A stretch of DNA of 64,000 nucleotides, taken from assembly GCF_000341735.1 (NCBI RefSeq), contig NZ_KB455575.1, positions 1,368,331 through 1,432,330 of the forward strand, read 5' to 3'. Position numbers and translations under genes: made by a program. Below the pieces are notes generated by a model, which saw only the letters and a program-made list of their open reading frames with translations, was not told the origin of the DNA and did not search any database. Below are positions 19,858 to 29,542 of this stretch, in pieces (within the stretch, counting starts at the first letter, position 1; each line of letters starts with the position of its first letter). Origin of the DNA: Methylotuvimicrobium buryatense 5G. GTDB lineage: Bacteria; Pseudomonadota; Gammaproteobacteria; Methylococcales; Methylomonadaceae.

Positions 19858-20505
19858 TTATTTTGCCTGGTAATATTGAGCCAATTCCTTGATTTCCTCG
19901 GCAGTCAATTGCTTACTGAGAATTCTCATACGGCCGAAAATATCGTTACGCCGCTCGTCTTTTTGGTAGGCCTCAAGGGTCTGCACGAAATAGTCCGCTT
20001 GTTGACCGGCTAACGCCGGAATATCCATTTTTTCTCCTTTTCCTTCGACCCCATGACATACCGCACAAGGCGGCAGAGTCCGTTTGCCGTCGCCCTTCTT
20101 GACTAAAAATTCGGCTTTAGCCAGCGATTGGCGACTTCCCTGGGGTTTGGGAGTAGGTAACGTACTAAACCAAACGGCAAGATCGGCCATATCCTGATTG
20201 CTCAACCCGGTCACCATCGACCCCATCAGCTCATGCTTTCGATGACCGGTTTTATAATCCTGTAACTGTTTATAAGTATACGTCGCCAACTGTCCCGCCA
20301 AAGACGGATAATTCGGCACCTGACTCACGCCTTGCTCTCCATGACAACCCGTACAGGTCGCGGATAATTCCTTGCCTTTGGCGGCGCTGCCTTTTTTGAC
20401 GAAGTTCAACTGCTCCGGCGTCCAGGCGACTTTTGACGCCGGCTCGGCCTGGGCGGCAGTCGAAACGAGAAGACCCGTAAGGGCCGCGACAACCATTTTA
20501 TTCAT
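19858..20505 (-). CDS. Dihaem cytochrome c (c4-like), oxidase partner
   Basis: 215 residues from the ATG at 20505, chosen over an upstream GTG because GGGGA sits at the right distance. A signal peptide (residues 1-20, ending AAQA) exports it to the periplasm. Two CXXCH haem sites are at Cys51-His55 (CTGCH) and Cys147-His151 (CAVCH), dividing the protein into two similar halves like cytochrome c4. It lies two bases after the oxidase subunit I stop and is probably the immediate electron donor to that oxidase. Confidence 0.9.
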   Translation of the reverse strand: MNKMVVAALTGLLVSTAAQAEPASKVAWTPEQLNFVKKGSAAKGKELSATCTGCHGEQGVSQVPNYPSLAGQLATYTYKQLQDYKTGHRKHELMGSMVTGLSNQDMADLAVWFSTLPTPKPQGSRQSLAKAEFLVKKGDGKRTLPPCAVCHGVEGKGEKMDIPALAGQQADYFVQTLEAYQKDERRNDIFGRMRILSKQLTAEEIKELAQYYQAK

Positions 20506-20507
20506 GT

Positions 20508-22127
20508 TCAAAATCCCCACGCGCTTGAGCCGAATGTTTTCATAAAAAAGAATTGCAGAATCGGTACGCCGAAACTCACAGCCATCAAACCGGCAATGAC
20601 TTTATTCCATAGCGTAAAATCGTTCAGGTATTCAGGCAGATCGGTAACCGGGTGAATCGGCTCGGCATATTCGATTTCGGCTTCGAATACCTCTTGCGAA
20701 CGGTGCGTCATCGCTAAATTGTAAACAAACAAACACGCGGAACCGAGCATCACCAAACCGCCGAAGATCATCGCCAGCTCATAAGGATCCCAGGCCAGCG
20801 TCAACAGCGAGTTATATTCGACACCGGAAATGCGCCTTGGCTGCCCCAACAAACCGAGCACATGCCAAGGCGTGGTTAAAATCGTCATGCCGATAAACCA
20901 GGTCCATAATTGCACCAGCGCCATATCTTTGGAAAATAGCGGCTTACCGGCCATGATCGGCCAAAGATAATAAGCAATCGCAAAATACATGATCACTGTC
21001 GTACCGGCGAAGATCAAATGAAAATGTCCCGGCACCCAAGCCGTGTTATGAATCATTGCATTCATTGCATAACTGGCATTGACTAGGCCGCCGAAGCCGC
21101 CGAGAATCAGCATTAACAAAGCCAGAATAACCGACAGCACCATCGGATTACGCCAGGGCAGCGAACCGATCCAACCGAACAACCCCTTGCCGCCGCGCAA
21201 CCGGCCGGCGATTTCGAGCGATGCAATCACGGTAAAACCGGTAATGAAGGTCGGAAGCGAAACAACGAAAGTCCCGACGCCATGCAGCAATTTCCACCCC
21301 TTGGCTTGCTCGGGGTCCATATATAAATGATGAAAACCGATCGGCAACGCAAAGACGATCAAGACCACGAAGGCGGCACGGGCAATTTCATCGCTGAACA
21401 AATAACCGCCGGCCTGTTTCGGAACGAAGACATAAAAGGCGGTATATGCCGGTATCAACCAGAAATAAACGATCGGATGCAAGGTCCATGCAAACAAAGT
21501 GCGCGCGAGGCCCGGATCGAGCGTATCCATCCAGCCGAGTGCCATCGGAATCAATTGGAAGAGCACTTCCAGCGCGACACCGGCACTAGTCCAAAGCCAC
21601 AATAGCGCATTGCCGGCGGTTGCAAACATCGCGAGCGGCACCGGCGCGCCGGGATTGGCCTTCTTCCATTCGCGCATCATCATGATCATGATGACGCACC
21701 ACAACCAGGAACCGACAATCAATAATGTCGCACCGACATAAAACATCCAATGCCCGATAATCGGCGGATAAAACGTATATAAAACCGAGGCTTTACCGGT
21801 CAATAGCGGTATTGCCGCCAGCACGGTGCCGAACGACGATATTCCGAATCCGGCCCAGGCCCATTGAGGATTCCAAATAGGTTGCTTCAGACTAGTCGTC
21901 GCGACGACATAACCGAAACCCATGATGAAAAATGTCGTTAGCACGAAAGCCATCAATACGCCGTGCGTACTGACCGATGCAAAATACACCGACGGCGATT
22001 CGATTGCCGGAATGAAACCGCTCCGTTCCAAGACTTGATACTCGCCCATGAAACAGGCCAAAAGAAACGCGCCGAAGGCGACCCACAGATGGCAGAACGC
22101 CAGTTTTTTGGTGACCGCATCAATCAT
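20508..22127 (-). CDS. Haem-copper terminal oxidase subunit I (B-family, ba3-like)
   Basis: 539 residues with about 13 hydrophobic segments. It reduces O2 at a haem-CuB centre and pumps protons. Haem and CuB ligands are visible in TLHPIVYFWLIPAY, FALPIGFHHLYMDP and HNTAWVPGHFHLIFAGT. The pattern matches the B-type (ba3) group rather than the A-type aa3 enzyme. The start at 22127 has a strong upstream AAGGAGGAAAAG; an earlier in-frame ATG overlaps subunit II too far. It overlaps the subunit II stop by 8 bp. Confidence 0.9.
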   Translation of the reverse strand: MIDAVTKKLAFCHLWVAFGAFLLACFMGEYQVLERSGFIPAIESPSVYFASVSTHGVLMAFVLTTFFIMGFGYVVATTSLKQPIWNPQWAWAGFGISSFGTVLAAIPLLTGKASVLYTFYPPIIGHWMFYVGATLLIVGSWLWCVIMIMMMREWKKANPGAPVPLAMFATAGNALLWLWTSAGVALEVLFQLIPMALGWMDTLDPGLARTLFAWTLHPIVYFWLIPAYTAFYVFVPKQAGGYLFSDEIARAAFVVLIVFALPIGFHHLYMDPEQAKGWKLLHGVGTFVVSLPTFITGFTVIASLEIAGRLRGGKGLFGWIGSLPWRNPMVLSVILALLMLILGGFGGLVNASYAMNAMIHNTAWVPGHFHLIFAGTTVIMYFAIAYYLWPIMAGKPLFSKDMALVQLWTWFIGMTILTTPWHVLGLLGQPRRISGVEYNSLLTLAWDPYELAMIFGGLVMLGSACLFVYNLAMTHRSQEVFEAEIEYAEPIHPVTDLPEYLNDFTLWNKVIAGLMAVSFGVPILQFFFMKTFGSSAWGF

Positions 22128-22653
22128 TGTCTTTTCCTCCTTTTGAAGGGGCTTTTCCCGGCGCGGCCCAATGTTCTTTTGCGACAACCGAAACATTGCT
22201 CCACATGTGGTCGTGCCCTATGCCGCAATATTCATTACATAGCAGCGGATATTCGCCGGGTTTCGGCAAGGTTGTCGTCACTTGCGCGACATAGCCCGGT
22301 ACGATCATCGTGCTCATATTCGTCATCGGCATATGCACGCCATGAAGTACGTCCATGCTGACCCAGCGGAATGTCAAAGAAGTATCCGCAGGGACGGTAA
22401 TGTGTTTCGGATAAAAACCGTAGCGCCCGGCAACCATTCGGATGGTTATATTGCCGCTTTCGTCGACTTGCACGCCCAGGTTATCTTCGTCGAATTCCTC
22501 GCTCAGATGCAGACTCGCCGAGTCGATGGTCTCGACATGACTCGGAGCATTAATGCCGTGAAATAATGCGTCGATCAAGATAATGCCGACAAAAAGACCG
22601 GCGATGCCGACCGCCGCATAGGCCCATTTTTTTTCAAGAGGATCTATATGCAT
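22120..22653 (-). CDS. Haem-copper oxidase subunit II (CuA)
   Basis: 177 residues with one N-terminal membrane anchor (about 10-30) and a periplasmic cupredoxin domain. The CuA ligands are complete: His104, Cys139, Cys143, His147 and Met150 (CNEYCGIGHDHM). It accepts electrons from cytochrome c and passes them to subunit I. The start at MHIDPLEKKW (22653) suits the family better than the longer upstream frame. Confidence 0.9.
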   Translation of the reverse strand: MHIDPLEKKWAYAAVGIAGLFVGIILIDALFHGINAPSHVETIDSASLHLSEEFDEDNLGVQVDESGNITIRMVAGRYGFYPKHITVPADTSLTFRWVSMDVLHGVHMPMTNMSTMIVPGYVAQVTTTLPKPGEYPLLCNEYCGIGHDHMWSNVSVVAKEHWAAPGKAPSKGGKDND

Positions 22654-22663
22654 AAACTCACCA

Positions 22664-22816
22664 CTAATTGATCGCGCCGCGCGGCAAGAATACCCCGTAG
22701 TAAAGGAACAGCCATGCGACAACCATGCTTGCGCCGACAGCGATCATCAACGCCCAAGTGCCGACCGGCGAGCTGTTCAGGATTTTTTCACGTTCATCTT
22801 CACTTAATGGTTTCAT
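22664..22816 (-). CDS. Small single-helix oxidase-associated protein
   Basis: 50 residues beginning MKPLSEDEREKIL, with one transmembrane helix (about residues 18-43) and a short tail. It is the first gene of the oxidase operon, 10 bp before subunit II, with AGGAAG upstream. Short one-helix subunits (such as subunit IIa of ba3 oxidases) occupy the same place in related operons, so a structural subunit is likely; no family is recognised with certainty. Confidence 0.7.
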   Translation of the reverse strand: MKPLSEDEREKILNSSPVGTWALMIAVGASMVVAWLFLYYGVFLPRGAIN

Positions 22817-22909
22817 GGCTTCCTCTTAATTTATTTTTATTAATTTGGTATGAATCGTACGGATATTAGCGGCAAGTAAACGCGAAGGAAACGTTAGCGT
22901 CAAGCAGTT

Positions 22910-23608
22910 TTACAAGTCCCGCGCCGCCCATAAAGCCGCGACCTCGCCCAAATCGCGGCATTGTAGGTGTGATAATTCGCTGGTATAAAGGTCGGCCGGC
23001 AATACCGACGGAATATAGACGGTAAAAGCACCGGACGCAGACGCCGCCATCACACCGGCAGTGGAATCTTCCAATGCTAGACAACGTGAAATAGGAATCG
23101 ACAAACGTTCGGCCGCATTCAAGAAAATATCGGGCGCCGGCTTGCCTAGCTCAACATGATCGCGAGCGACAATCGTCTCAAAAACATTGCCGAGACCGGC
23201 AAAATCGAGACACTCGAGTGCATTATTCAGGCGACTGTTAGTCGCAAGACCGTAGGGAATGCCGGAATCCTGCAATAACCTAAGCAACGTCAAAAAACCC
23301 TTTTTTATGCCGATGCCTTGTTTTTCGACGATGCGATACCAACACACACCGCTCAGACGGTTAAATTCCTGAAGATCGAAAGCATTCCCGCAAAATTCGA
23401 GCAAGCGCATTTCGACATCGCGATAATGAAGTCCCGACAAAGACAAACAAAAAGCACTCGGCAGCTGATATCCCATGTGCTCGGCAGCTTGACGCCACGC
23501 CATAAAATAAGTGCTCTCGGTATCCAACACCAAGCCATCCAGATCGAATATCACCCCCTCGACAGCCCTCAAAGCCTGCCGAACGGCATCCGCCTCACCG
23601 TTCACCAT
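22910..23608 (-). CDS. HAD-superfamily sugar/nucleoside phosphatase
   Basis: 232 residues. HAD motif I is IFDLDGLVLDTEST (nucleophile Asp in the first DxD), motif II is YGLATNSR, and motif III/IV is GKPAPDIFLNAA..CLALEDSTAGVMAA. The cap insertion after motif I (about residues 35-100) places it with the beta-phosphoglucomutase/2-deoxyglucose-6-phosphatase group. The substrate is unknown. It stands separately on the minus strand. Confidence 0.87.
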   Translation of the reverse strand: MVNGEADAVRQALRAVEGVIFDLDGLVLDTESTYFMAWRQAAEHMGYQLPSAFCLSLSGLHYRDVEMRLLEFCGNAFDLQEFNRLSGVCWYRIVEKQGIGIKKGFLTLLRLLQDSGIPYGLATNSRLNNALECLDFAGLGNVFETIVARDHVELGKPAPDIFLNAAERLSIPISRCLALEDSTAGVMAASASGAFTVYIPSVLPADLYTSELSHLQCRDLGEVAALWAARDL

Positions 23609-23873
23609 TCACCTTTACTAAGGAATATGCACAAAATAACTTCTACAAATAGTCGGCTTTTTCGCCATTGTGATAAATCGCGGGCTTGATTAATGGCGGC
23701 ATTACCGCAACCGTACCTGCGCTCAAAAAAAAACGATGGGTTTCCGCTTCGCTGCTACCCATCCTACGGCGCTTAACCAATGTGACTTCGATACCAAATT
23801 AGTGTTATCCAAGCTTATCGACTCCGAAATCGCGATCTGGGGATCGCTCCCACAAAGACCTCCATTCACCCCC

Positions 23874-23940
23874 CTTTCACCTTTCACCTTTCACCTTTCA
23901 CCTTTCACCTTTCACCTTTCACCTTTCACCTTTCACCTTT
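23874..23940. repeat. Heptamer tandem repeat (CTTTCAC)
   Basis: Nine perfect copies of CTTTCAC plus four bases. The minus-strand gene at 23919-24848 runs into the array and takes its last codons and stop (GTG AAA GGT GAA AGG TGA) from it. Because a 7-bp unit visits all three frames, copy-number change would not alter the protein beyond the first three units. Confidence 0.95.
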
Positions 23941-24848
23941 ATATACTCCCCTTTCGCCTCGCGGCTCGAACCGACGATAATACGCTTCAAACCGCTCTGT
24001 GACTCTTCCAACAAACCGCAAACCTCGATTTCTTCTCCGTTTTGCGCTTGACCGGTATAAGTCGCGGTAAAAACGACAATCTCATCGATAGTCGGATCAT
24101 TGCACTTAAACAGCGCCGGATAATCGAAAGCCCGGCTATCGTCTATCACGACGCAACGCAATAAGATTTCGCCGCATTTGCGGTAAGTCTCGGTAGCAAA
24201 CGACTCTGGATCGATGAAATTCAAATCGAATTTACGATCATTGACCAAAGCCTTATTGAATTTGCGCTGTTCATGCCAAACATAATCATCGAAATCGATA
24301 TGACAATCCCGGCGACGGAAACTCTCTTGCCAATGCCTCAGGTCGAGCTCATGCAGCAAGCCGGCTTGAATCAACTCACGGTTAATCGCTCTGGCCTGAT
24401 GAAACAGATCCCTGTCATAAAAAACCAAATCGATATCCGATAACTTGCCTTGAGCGCCGATTAGCAAAGAGCCGGTCACGCCCATTTGCTTAACATCCAA
24501 CCCCCGACTTTGATACAGATTCGATAATCGAAGCAAATCTTGTTCGACCGGGTCTAGCCGCGCCGCCGATAATAGCTCGCTCAAGCGTTGTCGCGGCTGA
24601 TAATGCCTAATCACTCGTTCTTCTGGAACGGCATGAACACGGACATCCCGCATCGGGCAATAATACAAATATTCAGGATGATTTCGGCTCAATAAGTCGT
24701 CCGCTTGCCGGGTGGATTGCTTTTGCCAGCCGTCTGCGCTTCGCCGATAACGTAAAAAACACAACACCCTGCCCTGCTCGATACCGTGCTCCACTACGGC
24801 AAAAACCAGCCCTTCAGCAGTCTCAATGAAATCTTTCGCTAAATACAT
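23919..24848 (-). CDS. Nucleotidyltransferase-domain protein, function unknown
   Basis: 309 residues. The polymerase-beta-like nucleotidyltransferase motif is visible in the middle (GVTGSLLIGAQGKLSDIDLV, followed by a second acidic strand HIDFDDYVW). N-terminal residues 1-110 and the C-terminus (after about 220) are not recognised; the end has a small OB-like stretch (VVFTATYTGQAQNGEEIEVCG). The substrate is unknown. The last residues derive from the heptamer array. Confidence 0.72.
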   Translation of the reverse strand: MYLAKDFIETAEGLVFAVVEHGIEQGRVLCFLRYRRSADGWQKQSTRQADDLLSRNHPEYLYYCPMRDVRVHAVPEERVIRHYQPRQRLSELLSAARLDPVEQDLLRLSNLYQSRGLDVKQMGVTGSLLIGAQGKLSDIDLVFYDRDLFHQARAINRELIQAGLLHELDLRHWQESFRRRDCHIDFDDYVWHEQRKFNKALVNDRKFDLNFIDPESFATETYRKCGEILLRCVVIDDSRAFDYPALFKCNDPTIDEIVVFTATYTGQAQNGEEIEVCGLLEESQSGLKRIIVGSSREAKGEYIKVKGER

Positions 24849-24920
24849 AATAATTACTAAATTCCGATAAAAACATTCGTTTAAATCGTTTTATTCGACA
24901 CATCCTGGCCTACTAAATGC

Positions 24921-25850
24921 TCAGACACTCTCGAGCCGGTTTCGGCCTTTTTCCTTGGCTCGATAGAGCGCGTCGTCGGATGCTTTCATCAATTCATCAA
25001 TGTTTTTAAACTGACCGTTGTAGGTTGCAAGACCCAAACTCAGCGAAACATAACTATCGGCTTTCGACCCTTCATGAGGAATTTGCCGAGCGGACACGGC
25101 CGACCTAATTTTTTCGGCTAAACCCCTGCCTACCTGCCAGTCCGTATTCGGCATGATCACAGCAAATTCCTCGCCGCCGTAACGGCAGGCCAAATCGGTC
25201 GCGCGCTGAGGCACCGAAGCGATCGCCTCGGCGACTTTTTTCAAGCAGTCATCGCCCGCCATATGCCCATACCGATCGTTATAAACTTTAAAATAATCGA
25301 TATCGCACATCAACAACGAAAGCGGTTGCTTGTCTCGTCTGGCATGATTAAATTCCCTTGACAAGGTAGTATCGAAATTGCGTCGATTCGCGATACCGGT
25401 CAGTTGGTCGTGTAGCGATGCAAAACTGAGCGCTTCATTGGCATGCATCAAATCCCGTTGGACGGCATGCAGTTTTCGCCGCATTTCATAAATGCGCTCC
25501 ATCGCAACGATTTGCATTTCCAAACGCTTCGGACTAATCGGCTTGGCCAGATACGCATCGCCGCCCGCTCTGATACATGCGGCATAGGAGTCGTCATCGG
25601 TTTTGATCGTTAAAAAAATAATCGGAAACCAATCGTCGCCTTTCAAAGACCGGATCGCTTGTGTCGTCTCGAATCCGTTCAAACCGGGCATTTCAATATC
25701 CATCATGACCAAATCGACATCGTTCGATCGAATAAATTCAAGCCCCTCTGCTCCGTTTTCGGCATGAATCACATGATGTCCAAGCTCCTTGACACACTCC
25801 GCAACCAGCATTCGAATGGCTTTACTATCGTCTATTACCAATATTTTCAT
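24921..25850 (-). CDS. Response regulator with GGDEF domain (diguanylate cyclase)
   Basis: 309 residues from the ATG at 25850; a longer frame to 26006 has no family support. An N-terminal receiver has acceptor Asp51 in MMDIEMPG and Lys103 in LAKPIS, a helical linker spans about 115-145, and the GGDEF domain has GGEEF at 225-229. The inhibitory site RxxD is present at 216-219, five residues before GGEEF, so the enzyme should make c-di-GMP and be product-inhibited. No partner kinase is adjacent. Confidence 0.93.
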   Translation of the reverse strand: MKILVIDDSKAIRMLVAECVKELGHHVIHAENGAEGLEFIRSNDVDLVMMDIEMPGLNGFETTQAIRSLKGDDWFPIIFLTIKTDDDSYAACIRAGGDAYLAKPISPKRLEMQIVAMERIYEMRRKLHAVQRDLMHANEALSFASLHDQLTGIANRRNFDTTLSREFNHARRDKQPLSLLMCDIDYFKVYNDRYGHMAGDDCLKKVAEAIASVPQRATDLACRYGGEEFAVIMPNTDWQVGRGLAEKIRSAVSARQIPHEGSKADSYVSLSLGLATYNGQFKNIDELMKASDDALYRAKEKGRNRLESV

Positions 25851-25926
25851 AAGAATTTCTTTACTATAAACCCGATTTCCAATACTAATTTTCCCGAAAA
25901 AGCGCCCTTTAAAATAGACTATGTTC

Positions 25927-26209
25927 GCGTTAATAGTTGAAATTAATACCACACCAATTTCAAAACTTGAAGACTGTAGGTACGCACAGCGTAACCTACA
26001 ATTCACATTGAATTGTAATTATTCCCCCCCCTATCGTTCCCACGCTCTGCGTGGGAATGAAGACCGAGACGCTCTAGCGTCTCGTACCGCTGGAGCGGTT
26101 CTCAGGCATTCCCACGCAGAGCGTGGGAACGATAATTGTCGGGGGACTGAATAGTTACATTGAATTTTAAGTGCGTCCGGTAATGGCGCGTGTTTTCAAC
26201 TATTAACGC
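25927..26209. repeat. Composite inverted repeat enclosing a palindromic family-5 element
   Basis: Outer ends are a perfect 14-bp inverted repeat (GCGTTAATAGTTGA and its complement at 26196-26209). Inside, 26015-26158 is a family-5 element with ends GTAATTATTC / GAATAGTTAC and four stems: CCCACGCTCTGCGTGGG, GAGACGCTCTAGCGTCTC, ACCGCTGGAGCGGT and CCCACGCAGAGCGTGGG. The same element, in reverse, is at 61431-61720. No gene is present between 25850 and the insertion sequence. Confidence 0.75.
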
Positions 26210-26370
26210 ATACATAGCCATAAAATAACGCTTATCCAGATATCCGGAATAAATGTTGTTTGCGAAATCTAAAATAACGTCTCTTTACACATCCAAGAAT
26301 TAGCCGATCAGTGCTTAATACTAGCACTCCTTAAAATAAATATGGGAGTTCGTCACCAGCCTCTCATTGG

Positions 26371-28045
26371 GTAATCGTTTAGCCCCCCCCTGTTCCTATC
26401 ACGCCAAAACCGGCATAGGCAAACGAGGGACGGGTTGGTTTTTACGGCGTTCGGCCAGTGTTTGAGCAATAAACTCCCAAGGATTCAGGTCTCTCAAACG
26501 CGCGGTATCAATCACGCTCGCCAGCAAGGCAACCACGCGACTGCCTTGTGCCGTCCGCGAACCGAAGGTGATTTTGCGCAGCAATACCCAGTGCCGCAAA
26601 CTGCGTTCCGCCACGTTGTTGGTCAATGGATGCGCCGGCGTTTCGACCACGCGCACGATGGCCTCCCAATCGTTGAGAAATTCGCCGGCTAATTGTCGGC
26701 TGTCAACATGCGCGATGTCTCGGTGCGTCTCGCAGAGCGAGCGCAGCAAGGTCAGCAACTGTTGATTCTGCGCCCATAAGGATTCGGCATCCGGCGGCGA
26801 TTCGCGGAGTCGGTGGATGTTGCGCATCAACAGGATCATGGCCAATAACAAGGCTTCGCCGAAAGCTTGTCCTTCGCTATCCAGGCACTGATACAGTGCT
26901 CGGGCCTTGCGCACCAAGTGCGCCCAACAGCGCAAGCGCCTAGGAAAGATGCGATAGACGCTTAGCCGTCGGTCATCAGTAAGCCGCAAAACGCTTCCCC
27001 TAAGAGCTGGTTCACGACGAGACGATGGCGTTTGCCCACTTGATAAATCACCGTCTGTGCGCTGACAAAGACCCAGAGCCAAAATAACTGCCCGGCTTCT
27101 TTCCAGGGTGTTTCATCGATATGTAAGAGGCCGGCGGCCTTGAGTTCCGCGATCAACTGCTCGTCGACGACCGGCGCAACGGCACGTCCCGCTTCATGAA
27201 TGCATTGATTGATGGTGCTGGTGCTGAGGTAGATTCCCAGCCAATCGCGCAAATAGGCTTGGATTCTGCTGCGCGATGCCCGTAGGGACAATGAGAGATA
27301 AACCAAAAAGCTAACCAACCGAGGGCCGCACAGATGCCATTCGCTCAGGGCTACGCTCCAGCCATCTTCGTCGGCGCCTCGCCCGGGCTCGGCGCGGGTT
27401 TGATGACCGCAGGGACAGGTCGCCGAGAAGTAGTCATGTCGGCTATGTTCGATTTGTAATTTCGGCGATTCGGCGTTGCCGATTTCAAGCTCCAGTTCGA
27501 ACCGGGCGTTCCAGGGTCGGTAGTCGGTGTTGTCGGCAAACGATTGCCTACACGCGGCGCAGCAATCCGGGCGATGCTCAATTGTCCGTGTCACCGGTAA
27601 GGTCAGGTTGCGGCTATAGCCTGGGCTACCGACTTGGCGCCCGGCTTTTTTAGGCTTTCCGCTATCACCGGTCGCCGCCGGAGGTGTTGCCGAGTCCTGG
27701 CTAGGTAAGTCATCTGACGAAGACTCAGACGAATCCAGTGCCGACAAGTCGTCCGTTGCCGGCGCTTCTTCCGACGGTTCGGCGCTGGATTGATTCGATT
27801 GCCAAGGCTCCCGGGATGACGGCGGACGCGAACTCGTATCCGGGGATTGTTTGAGTCGTTCTCGGGCTTCTTTGAGATCCGCCAACAGTTGCTTACTCAA
27901 TGGACGCAACTCACCCTCCGGCAAATCATCCAGATAGTCCGTGTCCATTTGGCTAAGGTCTCGGTCGCTCAACGTCATGTCCTATAGCTTTTCATGTTTT
28001 AACGGGAGATGCTACTTTTTTAGTGATGGGGGGCTAAACGATTAC
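26371..28045 (-). mobile_element. IS66-type insertion sequence (single-transposase form)
   Basis: 1675 bp with terminal inverted repeats GTAATCGTTTAGCCCCCC at both ends. It is flanked by a perfect 8-bp target duplication, CTCATTGG, at 26363-26370 and 28046-28053, the size expected for IS66. Only a transposase frame is present, with no accessory tnpA/tnpB, as in the shorter IS66 subgroup. Confidence 0.93.
26399..27978 (-). pseudogene. IS66-family transposase, frameshifted
   Basis: The frame starting at 27978 has a coiled-coil N-terminus, a CAAC..CPCG zinc-ribbon region and the start of the IS66 catalytic core. It stops at 26962 just after LLMTDG. The protein continues in another frame with VYRIFPRRLRCWAHLVRKARALYQ and the rest of the core to 26399. 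A one-base loss near 26962 (TA-AGC instead of TAN-AGC) explains the break. The intact terminal repeats suggest recent loss of function. Confidence 0.85.
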
Positions 28046-28180
28046 CTCATTGGTTTTATTAATACCCCAAAATTATGAGGTAGGGAATTTTTTATAAATC
28101 GTCCACTTTCGAGTTGATTCGTTATAATACGTTGCTAAAAAACAATTACCGCGACAAGCGGAAAATAAGCTGGGGGATGC

Positions 28181-29488
28181 ATGAGTGATAGCAACAACGA
28201 ACTTCATAAGATTCTGATTGTCGGCGGCGGCGCGGCCGGACTGGAGTTGGCAACGACACTGGGTAATAAACTAGGCAAAGCGGGGTTGGCTGAAATCAAC
28301 CTCATCGATGCCTCCTCGACTCATATTTGGAAACCCTTATTGCATGAGGTCGCGGCAGGTACCTTAGATGAAACCGAGCAAGTCGACTATCTGGCGCAGG
28401 CCTATCGCAGTCATTTCCGTTTCCGCCTCGGCAAAATGGCCGGTTTAAACCGGATTAAAAAAGAAGTCTATCTAAGCCCGACTTACAGCGATAGCGGCGA
28501 AGAACTGATACCTGAACGCACATTCAAATACGACACCTTGGTCATGGCTGTCGGTAGCGTCAGCAACACTTTCAATATCAAAGGCGTGGCCGAACACTGC
28601 ATGTTTCTCGATACCACCTCGCAGGCTTTCAAGTTTCAAAAACAATTGGTCGAAACCTATATCAAACGCCATGTCAGTAAAGGCGGCAGCAAGGACAAAC
28701 CGTTATCGATCGCGATCGTCGGCGCCGGTGCAACCGGCGTCGAATTATCAGCCGAACTGCACGAAGTGACGCATCTTTTGAACGTCTACGGACTCGACCA
28801 AGCCGGCGATGTAAAAATCACGATTATCGAAGCGGCCACGCAATTATTGCCCGCTCTCCCGACTAAGCTGGCACACGCGACGCAACAACAATTGGTCAAG
28901 CTCAATATCGACCTAAAGCTTGGACGTCGCGTAACCGAAGTGTCGAAAGTCGGCATCACGACCCATGACGGCGAATTCATTCCAGCCGACCTCAAAGTCT
29001 GGGCGGCGGGTATTAAAGCTCCGGACTGGCTGCAACAAATCGACGGATTGGAAACGAACCGAATTAATCAGTTAGTCGTCGATGACACTTTACAAACAGC
29101 CGACCCTACCATTTTCGCGATTGGCGATTGCGCAGCCTGTTCGTGGCCGGGGCATGAACAAAACGTTCCTCCGCGCGCTCAGGCCGCTCATCAACAAGCC
29201 TCGACCGTGGCCAAATCCATCGTCAATCGCTTGCAAGGCAAAGACCCCGTCAAATTTGTATATCACGACTACGGTTCGCTAGTCTCGTTGGGCAAATATT
29301 CCACCGTCGGCAATTTGATGGGCAACTTAATGGGCTCGGTCACGATCGGCGGCTTTATCGCCCGCATTGTTTATCTGTCGCTTTATAAAATGCATCAGGT
29401 CGCGATACACGGTTATTTTAGAACCGCGATGTTGACACTTTCCAATTTATTCCGACGCAGTGCCCATGCCAAAATCAAAATGCACTAA
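28181..29488 (+). CDS. ndh: Type II NADH dehydrogenase (NDH-2)
   Basis: 435 residues. A membrane-associated flavoprotein passing electrons from NADH to quinone without pumping. The FAD loop GGGAAGLELA is at about 15-24, the NADH-binding loop IVGAGATGVELSAELHE near 178, and the conserved AIGDCAACSW and PPRAQAAHQQAS segments follow. The C-terminus is amphipathic/hydrophobic, consistent with membrane attachment. It starts a same-strand series to 33.4 kb. Confidence 0.9.
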   Translation: MSDSNNELHKILIVGGGAAGLELATTLGNKLGKAGLAEINLIDASSTHIWKPLLHEVAAGTLDETEQVDYLAQAYRSHFRFRLGKMAGLNRIKKEVYLSPTYSDSGEELIPERTFKYDTLVMAVGSVSNTFNIKGVAEHCMFLDTTSQAFKFQKQLVETYIKRHVSKGGSKDKPLSIAIVGAGATGVELSAELHEVTHLLNVYGLDQAGDVKITIIEAATQLLPALPTKLAHATQQQLVKLNIDLKLGRRVTEVSKVGITTHDGEFIPADLKVWAAGIKAPDWLQQIDGLETNRINQLVVDDTLQTADPTIFAIGDCAACSWPGHEQNVPPRAQAAHQQASTVAKSIVNRLQGKDPVKFVYHDYGSLVSLGKYSTVGNLMGNLMGSVTIGGFIARIVYLSLYKMHQVAIHGYFRTAMLTLSNLFRRSAHAKIKMH

Positions 29489-29542
29489 GAACCAGACTCA
29501 ATCAGCTTCTTTTTTACAAACCACATACCTTTAATAACTATC

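Noticed and set aside
23874..23940. Possible CRISPR array
   Set aside because: Seven-base tandem units without spacers; no cas genes nearby.
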